From assembly GCA_003993805.1 (NCBI GenBank), contig RSEF01000026.1:5762960-5826959 (forward strand): a stretch of 64,000 nt of DNA, in the 5' to 3' direction. The DNA is from Himantopus leucocephalus (taxonomy: Eukaryota > Chordata > Aves > Charadriiformes > Recurvirostridae). Shown here one piece after another: positions 1-11,018 of the stretch (position 1 is its first letter; every line of letters starts with the position of its first letter). The notes beneath the pieces were generated by a model, which was not told the DNA's origin, made no database searches, and worked only from the letters and a program-made list of their open reading frames with translations. Both the position numbers and the translations under genes were made by a program.

Positions 1-2786
1 CCCGCAGACAGCAAAGTAAAGATGCCCACACTCGCTCTGGGTGGTTTCAGTCTGCTCGGGAAGCACCGAGCCGATTCCCTGCTCCCCAGGGTACGCCTGG
101 CAGGGGCTGGGACCCCGGGACAGGAAAACCTTCAGCTTCAGCCCAATAATGGGGGTTAGAGCTGAGGTGAGTCTGGACCCAGTGCTCCGCTGGCAGGTAA
201 CCTTCAGCACACCCAGCACTGAGGCTGTTAACGCCTTCCAAGCTTCCACACAGACTAATCCCACTTTGTAGTCGCTTTGTGTTTAACCATTTGGCGTGGC
301 AGGTTTCACGAGGAAGAGCGCGTGTAAAATAAAGCCACACGTGTCATCGCAGTTAGGGCAGCGTTCAGGGCGAAGCCAGTTTGCATTTCCTCATAGGGCT
401 GAAACGCTGAAGAGTGGGGACTGACTGCCGTTCTCACCAAAAGCACCGTGGCTATCATTTTGTAATTAAGAAAATGAACTGTTATAATAAAGATTGAGAG
501 TGGTAATCAAAAGACATCTTATGTCAGAACAATTTTGAGACACACTGCAGGTATTAGGAGAGCCGTTTCCTGCAGTAGTAACTGCTGTAGGACTGGGCAC
601 CTTGTTAACATACCTGCCTGGCAGAAAACAGTCCAGATAATTAGAATTACAGCCATGCAAATAGCATGAATACACTACGCAAAACGTTTAGATGCTGTTA
701 AAGCTTATGCAGAAACAGTCGCAAGCAGACAGGGGGAGATGAGGTTGGGAGGACAGTGACCATGAGCTCAAGCATCCGAGGCGCACTCTGAAGCATCAGA
801 GTTTCTCCGGGACCTCACAGCTCCCCAGAAATGAGAACCTCTATCCCGGGGGGAACATTAAAATATTAGGAGAAGAGTAAAATAATGGTTCAAAGAAAAC
901 AGGTGGTAAATTAATGGATATTTATGCATTGATGTGGAAGCACGTATATTGGGGGGGAGAGGAGAAACCTCATTAATTTTCTTGTATACCTTTTTCCTTA
1001 CAAACTCACTGTGTCCTTATCAAGGCAACATGAAAAAAAAAGCATTATCATGGCTGAGAAAGAAAAGCTATTTTTAATCAACTCAGTCAAGGGAGACAAA
1101 CTTAGATACATTTTTTGCATGCATTGTCAAACCAGAGATCTGGGCTGTAGGCATCTGTGGACGGTAATTGCATCAAAACAGCTGAGTGTCCCCACTTACT
1201 CTGAACACTCAGTGCGGTTTCTCGTTCCACCTTTCAAATGATGGCGATTTGTGGAGTGCTGGTACTCAGTGGTTAATATTGAAAATATTGCTCCAGTTCT
1301 GCGTTTTATAGGAAACCGATGCATATGTAAATGCACAGCGTGAAGTTTAGGGAGCTAGCCGGGTACGCAGACAAACGGTAACTGCTGGGGGCACTGGTTC
1401 TTCATTAGCTGTGTTCATTGTACCGATTAGAGATGGACTTGGAGAGTGCATGGGGGAGGCTGCCTTTTTTTTTTCTGTTCAGGAACTTGTCCTGTGCCCA
1501 ACATCAGCGTAGAACAGAATATTTCAGTTCCCAGAGTGCTCACTGTGACTTCAGTGGCATCACCCTCCTTTTGGATTCATAATACAATGGAAAAAAGATA
1601 GAGGAAAATCTATTTCAACAAAATGAATTTGCCTCTAAAACTTCCACTATCAGATCAGATTTATAGAAGAAAAGCAGGCAATTAAACCCAACTGAATGTT
1701 TCGCAAACAAAATCCGCGAGGTTAAGAGTCTGCATTAATGTGACAAACCCAGGAAATTACAAACTTCTGACAGGCAATTTATCCCCCCACCTCTGTACAA
1801 AGGCCTCGCAACATTATTAATGACCCACTTTGTCAGCAACTTCCTTAACTTTAACACAGTTTTCTCTTTTTACTGTGGAATTTGGGACAATTTTTATCAA
1901 GTACTAGATAAGTCTTAGTCCCGATGAAGGTTATAGAGTTTATAGGGAAAGGAACACGGTTTTCGACGCGCTGGTTAATAACCCGCCGACAGGTCTCCCT
2001 CCACTGTGCTCAGAAGGCACAATGAGAACCTCATTACAGCAACGCCCAGGTGGCTTGACTAATGGCTGCTTTTATTTATTTATTTATTTTAAATGAAAAC
2101 CGCTGTTACTTTTCACTCCTGACAGAATTCCTCATTTCCTATGCAAGTCAGCGTATGATAAAATAGCAGAATATTCACCAGTGTCAAACAGAGGATTTTA
2201 GCAATAAGCTTCAGTGCAATGTGAAATATTGTAACAATTACTCCTTGTGATCAGGATGTTAATCTTCCTTTTTCAAATAAAATCCAAGGTTATCAGTATG
2301 ATCTAGCAGTTTCTCAAAAAATTTCAAAACAGTATTTCTAATTATAAAATTCCTATTTTGTGAGTCCCCGGGTTCACTGTGATCAAAAATCATCAACATA
2401 ATTTAACTCTGAGCCTCCCGTTTCCACTCTGTGCAGCTTTTTGACTTAACAAAATCTAAATTTGTGGGTGTTTAAAGATAGCCTAAGTAACATACATATG
2501 TATATATTTGTGTTTATACAAATATAAGCATGCTTACATATATATAAGCTTCATTTAAAAATGTAACGGAAAACATTCCCAGCTCTAGTTACCTACACTG
2601 TAGATACACGAGAGACAACAAAAAGTCTCCCGAGTATGCCCAAAGCAGTAAGAAAAATGAAAATGTTTAAAACAGACCAATGTCCAAAAACAAATGCAGA
2701 TGAAAAATTTTTTTTACTGATAATGCCCTGTATATCTGGATTTAAGAGTCTGGATAATTTGATGAATTATTAACATGTAACATGTA
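1..2786. other. Intronic DNA, no gene seen
   Basis: No coding, RNA-gene or transposon signature was recognised. The first 350 bases are moderately GC-rich; the rest is AT-rich. It contains a (TTTA)n run near 2070 and an AT-rich inverted repeat near 2500-2560. The short open frames lack splice-consistent or domain-like content and are read as chance. Confidence 0.7.
2070..2090. repeat. (TTTA)n microsatellite
   Basis: About five tandem TTTA units are seen directly. It is a short simple repeat, possibly polymorphic. Confidence 0.85.
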
Positions 2787-2966
2787 ATCATAGAATCAGA
2801 GTGGTTTGGGTTGGAAGGGACCTTGAAGGCCACCCAGTGCCACCCCCTGCCCTGGGCAGGGACACCTCCCCCCAGCCCAGGGTGCTCCAAGCCCCGTCCA
2901 ACCTGGCCTTGAACACCTCCAGGGATGGGGCAGCCACAGCTTCTCGGGGCAACCTGCGCCAGTGCC
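2787..2966 (-). mobile_element. CR1 LINE fragment, 3' end, minus strand
   Basis: On the + strand it opens with ATCATAGAATCA, the reverse complement of the CR1 terminal repeat, followed by GGTTTGGGTTGGAAGGGACC and the usual reverse-complemented CR1 3' region. Homology stops near 2966 after the AACCTGCGCCAGTGCC stretch, so this is a strongly 5'-truncated copy of about 180 bp, the normal fate of CR1 insertions. It keeps only the last part of the ORF2 region and the 3' UTR and cannot be autonomous. It shares 124 identical bases with the copy at 27674-28032. Confidence 0.93.
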
Positions 2967-5094
2967 AATCAAATCTCATGACCCAAGTGTACAGGGATCA
3001 CCACAAGGAAGTAAATAACAAAATGTTTAATTTTCCCTGAACTCTCAAGTACCAGTTCTGTTGGAGGTAGCGCGTAGAGGGTGGGACAGACACAAGATCG
3101 TTTCCACCGTGGCATAAGGTGTGATACGGAGAAACGGAAGGAGAAAGCAAACGTGTGCAGCACTGGTTTTCCATACTGCAAACATTTTCCAATCCTACGC
3201 AGAGGACACAAGACAGCAAACAGTGGCAGTGTGGTCAGACCGTAGACCCGCATCACATCAATCCCTTCGTAAGCGGGATGAGCCCATTCCCACGCACCAG
3301 CGTCAGCGATTCCCCAGCTCTGCCGGCTGTGCTCCACCTGGTACGACCCACACCGACTTTATGTCATTAACTCATTTCAACAGCTACAAAAACCCTCGCT
3401 AAATATTTGGTTTCTGGAGTTTTTTATGACCCGTTTCACTCCCTTCAAATGTTTTAGCACAGAAATAGCATCAAAGAGCTAAATAGAACTTGTTACTCGT
3501 AATATCCCTTTAATCTTATAAACAGCATTCAGCAGATACAGATCTCGGCAGTGCCGTAAGATTAACGTCCAGGGCCCAGCTCACGAGGGAGACGCTGCCG
3601 GGTGAGCAGCTCTGTGCAGCAAAGCATATTTCTCAAGGTGACGTGACCCCCGCAGAAATATTTGTCAGCACATATTGAGAGCTGGCGAGTCACCCGAAGC
3701 ACATAAATACTGTTCAGTGCAGAAAAGGCAAGAAAAACTGTACTTAATGCAAAACTGTGGAGATGCTTTTCCCTGAACTTCGAGCATTGCCAGACGCCGG
3801 TGCCTGTGGCACACCGTGGGGCGATGGAGGTGTCCTGGCCTCAGCCCGGGTTAAACCATGACGGAAGGACTCGTGCGATGGCCCAAACCCAGTAAGATTT
3901 GTTTCCTGTATTCTGTTTTGGTACGACAGAGCACAGGTTCTGTCCTCATCACACAGACAACAAATTTGGGAAGGAGGGAACTGGAGAAAACGCAAGAGAA
4001 GATTTCCCATCTCTTAGTAAATCCCTGCATGAAGCGGCAACATCCGACTGTTTCTTTCCCCACCACGCTGCAGTTGGCGGCGCCCCAGGTAAGGGCAGGA
4101 GCACACTGGAAGCCGCTGAGCCTTCATCAGCCCCCCAGCCCCAAAGCTGGCCGGTGAGCCCCACTCCAGAGGCAAATCGGAACCTCTCCCGGAGTGGGTG
4201 GGATCCGGCGAGTCGCCCTTTGCTGGGTGGTGCCCACGAGGCACCGGGCAGGGAGCGGGCAGCGGCGACTCGACTCGCAGCCCTTGCACCGGCCAGCGGT
4301 GTGGTGTTACGTATTCCCCTCCGACCAGCAGCTTTCTCAGCCACACGGGGCTGATAACAGCCAGCATTTTCTCACCTCAGACGGGGACTGGGAGACTGAT
4401 GTGACTAATGTCTGAAAAGAGCTTTGAGGCAGCTGGATGGGAGCGCTGGCATTATGATTAATTCCATAGACTCATGTGGATTATAATAAGCATGAAACCA
4501 AACCGCCGCACAGAGGACATAGGACATTATACTGCTGTTGTCTTTGTGGGGTTTTAGCCTTTCAGCATCAACTCATAACCAGCAAGAGAGGGCAATGTAT
4601 CACTTGTCCAGGGCACTTGACAGCTCTTCATGCCTTCCTCGGGAAGGGTACAGAGCGAGAGCCGACAGCAAACACTAGAGAAGCCAATAGTACAAGTCTC
4701 TACAAAGCCCGACCGAGGCAAGAGCCTGAATTACATTAAGAGTTCAAAGCCAGTGATGAAACCAGTAGGGCACCCATCAGGGTCGACTGTGGGGCTGTGA
4801 CAGCGTTCACAGGGAAATAACTCCTCTCGCTGGGATGAGAAGTTGCCACAAGCAAGAGGACGCCCCCCTGTCCGTGCCGGCTTGCCTGCGCTCTGCCGGT
4901 TTCAGGTTCCTGCTCCCGGGGCCAGGAGGTGGAGCGGGAGCTCTTCCCTCCCCGAGCCAGCGCTCTCGTGTCTCCCAGCTACAGCCCGGCCACGAGGCAC
5001 CACGTCAGCGGGAAGGGTGACCAACTCCATCCTATCGCTGTAAAGGCAGCCGGTGCCAGGGAACAAAGGGAAGCCTCTTCTTCTGCTCTACCCT

Positions 5095-5160
5095 TTGGCA
5101 GAGGGGAAAAGAGGGATTTGCCCAAGGCCACGCAACAAGCAATTAGAGCTTCAAACAAAA
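5095..5160 (-). repeat. MIR-like SINE fossil, minus orientation
   Basis: The stretch GGGATTTGCCCAAGGCCAC followed by GCAACAAG resembles the reverse complement of the MIR core (the 'gtgaccttgggcaagtcac' region). Only about 65 bp can be aligned by eye. MIR/CORE-SINE copies predate the amniote radiation and occur at low density in bird genomes. A chance match is possible. Confidence 0.55.
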
Positions 5161-6196
5161 TGCAAGGAACACGGGTACCGATCTCACTTTCCAGTCACCG
5201 TCAGGGCCGCCTCTTGCAAGAAGCACTTGAGGGCATCGTGGCACATCAGAGCAGTGTCCCAACACACATTGTGTCTCAGTTAACGCAGTCTTTGGCAAAA
5301 ATGGTATTAGAATGGGCTGTTTCCGTGCACAGGGGATCCTTGTGAACCTGTTCCTTGAAAGTAATGTTATACTAAGCTGTCAGCTTTCCTTCGTCACTGA
5401 GCAAAATACATTTCTTCACATCTAACACTCTTCATGGAAGGATGCGATAAGTGCAGACTTTCACTTAGAAGTTTGGGGTTTTTTAAATTAAAAGAAGAAC
5501 GTTATGTGAGATTCCTTGTGTATGCAATCTGCAGGTTAGCTCTCTGGCTGAGAAACAGTTTGTCCACAACCACCCGTGTGGTCACGGGTACCGCCGCCTG
5601 TATGCGTGTGCCCTTCAGGGCAAAATCAGATCGCAAAGATCGTGAAGATCAGGAGATTATGAACACACACAAAATACAGTGTTTACAGCATCCACCAGTA
5701 ATCCCACACTCCTGCCTGGCTACAGGCTCAGTGAAATGCAGCCAGAACACACATTCTCATCAGAATTACTTCCTTCTTGGGAAGGACAGAGATATGGTAC
5801 ACCTCGCAAGGGAGGTGCAACAGAGCTTTAAATAACCACTTACAAACTTTCCTCCCAAAGAAAATTACAAGTCAGTTAATGCCAAGAAATCCCAGGCTAA
5901 GACTGATAAAATAGGACTGCCTTCTGCATTTGTGCGAAAGGAATTAAGGACTCGTGAAAGTTTTTGGCACCGCAACCAGGAGGAGAGGGAATTCTCACTT
6001 CTGCTTTTACTGAGAATGTCTGTTTCAAAAGAAAGAGCTGTGGTTTGGTCCTAGTATAAGATATGCACAAATTGATCAGGGTCAAAGCAGTTGCATCCAC
6101 TTGCAGCGGGGGGAGTTTAGCACAGGAACTTTATATCTAAAGGCTTCACCCGTAGTCCTGTATGAAGCAAATTCTCCTGCTGGCTTACAGCAGGGC

Positions 6197-6300
6197 TGGA
6201 GTCAGCAGGACGTCAGGGTTCAAATCAGGTAGCCGCAGGCTGGTAAGAAGTTTCACCTCTCTTTGGCCAGTTAATTTAAAACAGGATTAATAATTCCTGC
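6197..6300 (+). repeat. MIR-like SINE fossil, plus orientation
   Basis: Blocks appear in MIR order: a GTCAGGGTTCAAATC segment, then TTTCACCTCTCTTTGGCC (matching 'cttaacctctctgagcc'), then CAGGATTAATAATTCCTGC (matching 'ggggataataatacctgcc'). The collinear order supports the call. It is very diverged, and the ends are uncertain. Confidence 0.55.
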
Positions 6301-9202
6301 ATGATTAGGATTTTATGAAGCTTAATTAATTAAAGGTCATAAAATGCGATGAGCCCCGCGTATGACAGATAGTAGATAAATCCAGACTATTAGTATGTAA
6401 GTCGCGCTGGGTTTGAGGCGTATAAGCAGCTCTGCAGCACGACGGCCAAACTCAGCCCAAACGTGCCCCCCTCGCCTCCCTGCCCCGGGGGCTCCGCTGG
6501 GGCTCGGCCAGCAGCAGAGAAACCCCAGAAAATCTAGAGGGGAGAAAAGAAAACCCACAAAGGCAGAACAGGCACGGCTGCCCCGCGCCCGGTGACCAGA
6601 CTGACGCCCCAGGGCTCACCCAGCACCACCCCAGTACCGTCCGTAGGGGCAGGCTGAGCGCGGGGTACGTCCCCGTGGGTGGGTGCGAGCGTCCGAGCAC
6701 AAAGAGCTGTGCACATCCAGGCCGGAGTGTGCACACGTATCATTCAATTCAAATGAGCTCTCTGTTCTCCGGGTCCTTTAATTACTAAAAATGCAGCAAA
6801 TCCCCTTAAATATGCCAAATTGGGGTGGGCAGAAGGGGCTGTTCAGGATTGAAGTAGGATAAAGAGAATAAAATGCAAATCTCCCTGCAGTGTATACTTA
6901 TGACTAATACCTATCACAACAGATTCATTTGGAAACACGCTTGTGACGTTAAACTTGTCAATCCTCCCCACCTCGCAGAGCCGCTGCTCTGTGTCGCGCC
7001 TGTGCCAGCTTCTCCAGGCCCGCACAGCAGTCGCGCAGAAAATGCCGCATCTCTCCAGCCGTGGGTCCTGCTGCTGGGACTCAACGCTCGAGAAGCGGCG
7101 CCTGCAGCCAGAGACCAAAGTTTCTGGCGTACGAGTTGACGGCATCCTGAGAAACAAAAACCCAATCCATGCGAGGGTTTATGAGTAAGCACGAGGCATC
7201 CTTCATCTGCAAAGCTGCACTGAGCGATGCCAAGTGAAGCACGCAGGCAGTTTGCAGGGCTGGGGCATGTCGGTGGTTCTCTCCATCTTCCCTCTGAGCT
7301 CCCACCACTGCTTGACACCGAGTGTGCCACGGGGGTGGCGGGGAGGGGACCGCTGCTGCGTGAAGCACTGGGTGTCCAGCAGTACCCCAGCATTTAGCCA
7401 GTCACCCAGGTGGGACAGAAGATGTGCAAACGCCTCCAACGGGGCCAGAGGTAGAGAAGAAACTGTCTGAAACTGGTCTGCACTGGTGGGGCACCTGTCT
7501 AGGGGGATGACATGCATGGCCATGGCACCCACTGAATAACCCAGAGCACAAGAGCGTGTGGAAGCAGGAACAGCCCAAGGGAGACGGCAGAGTATTCACA
7601 GAGGGAAAGGCTAGAGCTGCAATCCAAAAGCAGAGATATTAGCATATGAGTAGTCCCTTTGCAGTTCTTAAAGAATGAGACAAGCAAGCTAAAAAAAGAA
7701 AATGCTATACAAGGAGCTGAACAACTTCAGCATAGGCATAAACTGCCCTCACTAATTGCACGTTTGGTTAAGCCTTTAGGAAATCCTGCGTCTTCCTCTG
7801 GATATCAAACATTGGGAGGCAGGACATAGCTTGGCCAGGGCGATGCAAGACACCCATGTTAAATTAAAGTCCTTTTGGTGGAAGTTCCAACAACCTAAAA
7901 AAGTTTCTGCTCTGAACGAGCTGCCAGAAGACCCTTCTCCCACCTTGGGATCTGGATTATGAGTGCCTCTCCGGAGGTCACGGAAACTGGTGGGAGCATC
8001 CGAGCGAGACAGCAGCGCTGGGGGTGGCAATCTGGCCTTCCTCCTCTAAGGATCGAGCCCACAGCTTCCAGCAGCTACTAAATGATTTGAGAGCCACAAG
8101 CCTATGGATTTTTCACTGGAAATTGGTATCCTGAATCCCGTCTGTATCACCACCAGCCACCCTGCTGGGTGATGGATACGTGACAGCACGAGGCCCTGCT
8201 CTGCCTCCATCTCCATAGCAGAGCTCCGGCTGCCTCTGCCTGTATCCTATTTAAAGAAGTTTGTTGGTTGGGAAAGGCTCCAAACCTCTTAACAGACCAC
8301 TTCTGTCTCAGTGAAATTATCAGGAAGGATAAGAGTGCAATTTATAACTATAAAAACCCCCTGGCCTGCGTTTGAATAAAGCCATGCCAAATCCATATAC
8401 GTCTGGATTGACTCTGCGAGGCCAGGTAGCGATGGTCATTTAGGCATCCTGCTTCACTAAGAACCCCATACAAAAAAGCTTATATCCTGTGAATCTATAT
8501 AAATACATTAGACAGAGAATGAAAACCGCATTGAGATTAGATTTCCATCTCTTAACATCTACGTACACGACAGAAGGGATTAGTAAACGAACAGACCACT
8601 GAAGGAAGGAGGGAGGATTAACAATGGAAAATAAAAAAGGTCAATAATCAGTGGTAGCTCTTTGGAAAAGAGACTTAGGACAAATGGCACAAGCGGCTTC
8701 AATTTATTTACTTCGGCAAATGAGAGATGCAGAATATGAAAATGAAAGAACAATCTTCCCTTAATCTGCAGGGAAAGCGGGGCTGGGCACAGCCCGCACA
8801 GGACATCATAGCCGCTAACGAGGAGAGAGTTCTCCGGGAACATGCTCTGACAACTCTAATCATCCCATGGCCTGGGAAGCTTAGAATCCAATTTCAGCTC
8901 CAGCTATTATTGCAGAAGTTTTAATCTCCATTCTTATGCAAACAATTTGAGGGAATGATGGATAGATAAATAAACGAACAAATGAATAAAAATCAGGCTC
9001 ACCCACTGACGCAAAGGAACTATTTCTCATTGAGATGAGCATCGCACGCTGCTGCGAGTCTGTGAATGACAGTCAGTATGAAGACGAACATGACAGGCGG
9101 AGGTTATCCTCCCGCTTATGCTGGCTTTAGATCAAGTCCAAATTGTATATTCCAGACACAGCAACAAGGAAGCAGAGACTGCTGTAACAGTGAACACAAA
9201 TG

Positions 9203-9224
9203 NAAAAAAAAAAAAAAAAAAAAA
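9203..9224. repeat. Poly-A run with ambiguous base
   Basis: A single N at 9203 is followed by 21 A residues. The N probably marks uncertain homopolymer length in the assembly. No retrocopy was recognised immediately upstream, so a retroposition tail is not supported. Confidence 0.85.
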
Positions 9225-9567
9225 GAGAGCCCTGTTCTTCATTTATGTCCAGACAAAGAAGATCTGACCTATGAGGTCAAAATTTATGAGTGAGATAAAT
9301 AAGCAGGCGGTGTCTGATTCCACTAGACCCAGGCAACGTCATCTAAAACCACACTCGCTGTCCAGAAGTCCACCTAAACATCTGTCTGGGCTCCAGCGCT
9401 GACCTACAGCAGATGTTTATGGATTTATTTTTTTAAAAAAATACACATTTATAAGTTTGTGGATCCTCAACTCCTGCGGCAAAAGGGTCCGCAGTATTTT
9501 TAAGTACTGCGTAACGGTACTGTCATTGCTTTAAGTTTGACAGTGCCCACATCAGTAGTTTGCTCCA

Positions 9568-10200
9568 GTGAAGCCAAAGCAGTTCGGATTCACACCGGTC
9601 TCAATACTTTGTGTTTGGGAAGATTTCGAGAGCAGGGAGGAGATTCCCACCGCACCTCCTGCACTGGAGGTACTGGCTGAGAAGGACAGGGAGGCACAAG
9701 TCCACCTCTACTCCAAAGTCACTGAGAGAGGAACTAAACTCCAATGTCCATATTCGGTCTCCCATCTCCTAAACTTGTGTTTTACGCATCTGGCTGCCCA
9801 CTTGTTCCTCAGTTATGAAGTTTCACCAGAAAAAAACGTAATTGGCACAATTCCACTTTCACCACAACATGTTTGTTCTTTTCCAAAGGAGAGTGAAACT
9901 GTACCGTCCCCCTCTGCCCACTGCTGCGCTTTGTACGCAGCTCCTGAGTCAAAGACGTTCTGCCCTCGGGCTCCTGAAAACACACAACACTTCTATTTTG
10001 CGGGAGACCAGCGCCTTCGCTCCCTCAGAGCCAAGACCAGAAACAAGCAAGAAGGAGAAGTGCTGGAAGCGCTGGCTAACGTTTTTCGAAGCTCGTGCGT
10101 TTTATTGTATTCAAATGTTCATTCAGAAGAAGAGACATATGAAAGTCAAAAAAGTCTGTGTCTCAATCAGTTTGCCTGTCCTAGGATTTTCATCACTTAA
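9568..10200 (+). other. Unexplained 210-codon open frame
   Basis: An ATG-initiated frame of 210 codons is open to a TAA at 10198-10200. I recognise no domain, signal peptide, membrane segment or repeat family in its translation, and its composition (many Ser, Glu, Cys and His) resembles translated non-coding DNA. It lies deep in the KCND3 intron on the same strand. It could be a chance frame, which is plausible in 64 kb read in six frames. It could also be an exon of a nested transcript. No function is assigned. Confidence 0.2.
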
Positions 10201-10973
10201 ATTTTAACAATTCAGAATAAAAAACACGTTTTCATCAAAACGTCACTGGTCCAATACAGTGCAGGAAGCTCAGAAAAAGAAAACCCCCGAACCACCAGCA
10301 GGGCTTCTTTGTCTGTGGTATATCCTCCAGATACATTCATCCAAATTCTGTTGGAAGGAGATCCATTTTTACCATTTTCCCCCACTCCCAACATACCCAC
10401 TAACTGGTCTCTTTGGAACACACGCTCCCTCCCCCCTCCCCAAAAAAAAAAATCTGCCACAAAATTGATAGAATAGCAAATGCCTTCTGCAACAACAGCT
10501 ACATCCGAGTCACGGCGCGGTGGGGCTTGGTTTGGGCAGCCACGTGGAAGCTGCGTCCAGGCTGTAAATCCCGTACCTTTCACTTACACTAAATCATTTC
10601 ACTAGCACCAAAAGGAAATTAAAGATTATTTTATGCGATCAGCTTTTAGTCCATTTACAACTTTCTGCATTAATATTAAGATATACACTCTCACTTTTGT
10701 CCAGACGGCAAAAAACACATGAATTAAATATATTTGAAAGGTATTTAAGACTTGTGCCCTCTGAACAGCTCCCTCAGAAGGTGAACCATTAGGTCTTGGC
10801 CTCCCATTTGGATCCGACTCTAAAACACATTTGCTGCTTGTTAGCAGATTAACAGATGAGACAGAGGGGAGTTAAACATAGCCAAGGTGTGAAAAGTAAT
10901 TATAGGCTGCTGCATCAGGCTGGGAATAAGAAAAGCCAGTGTTAAGTGTCTGCTCTAGGAGGTGATATCTATC

Positions 10974-11018
10974 TTTACTGGAAGAAAAGATTTTTTTTTT
11001 ACTGGAAGAAAAGATTTT
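10974..11018. repeat. 21-bp direct tandem repeat
   Basis: TTTACTGGAAGAAAAGATTTT occurs perfectly at 10974-10994 and again at 10998-11018, separated by three Ts. The lack of differences suggests a recent duplication by slippage, or a length polymorphism. Confidence 0.9.

Noticed and set aside
4048..4094. A possible 15-base microexon at 4074-4088, with a pyrimidine tract and CAG before it and AG|GTAAGG after it
   Set aside because: Inserted between the known exons it would add residues inside the GYGD selectivity filter and change the tyrosine context, which no Kv4 channel could be expected to tolerate. The match is short enough to be chance.
3899..4354. 151-codon open frame in a GC-rich stretch
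   Set aside because: Frames on the other strand and in other phases are also open here, and the translation is Pro/Ala/Arg-rich with no motif. This is typical of GC-rich non-coding DNA.
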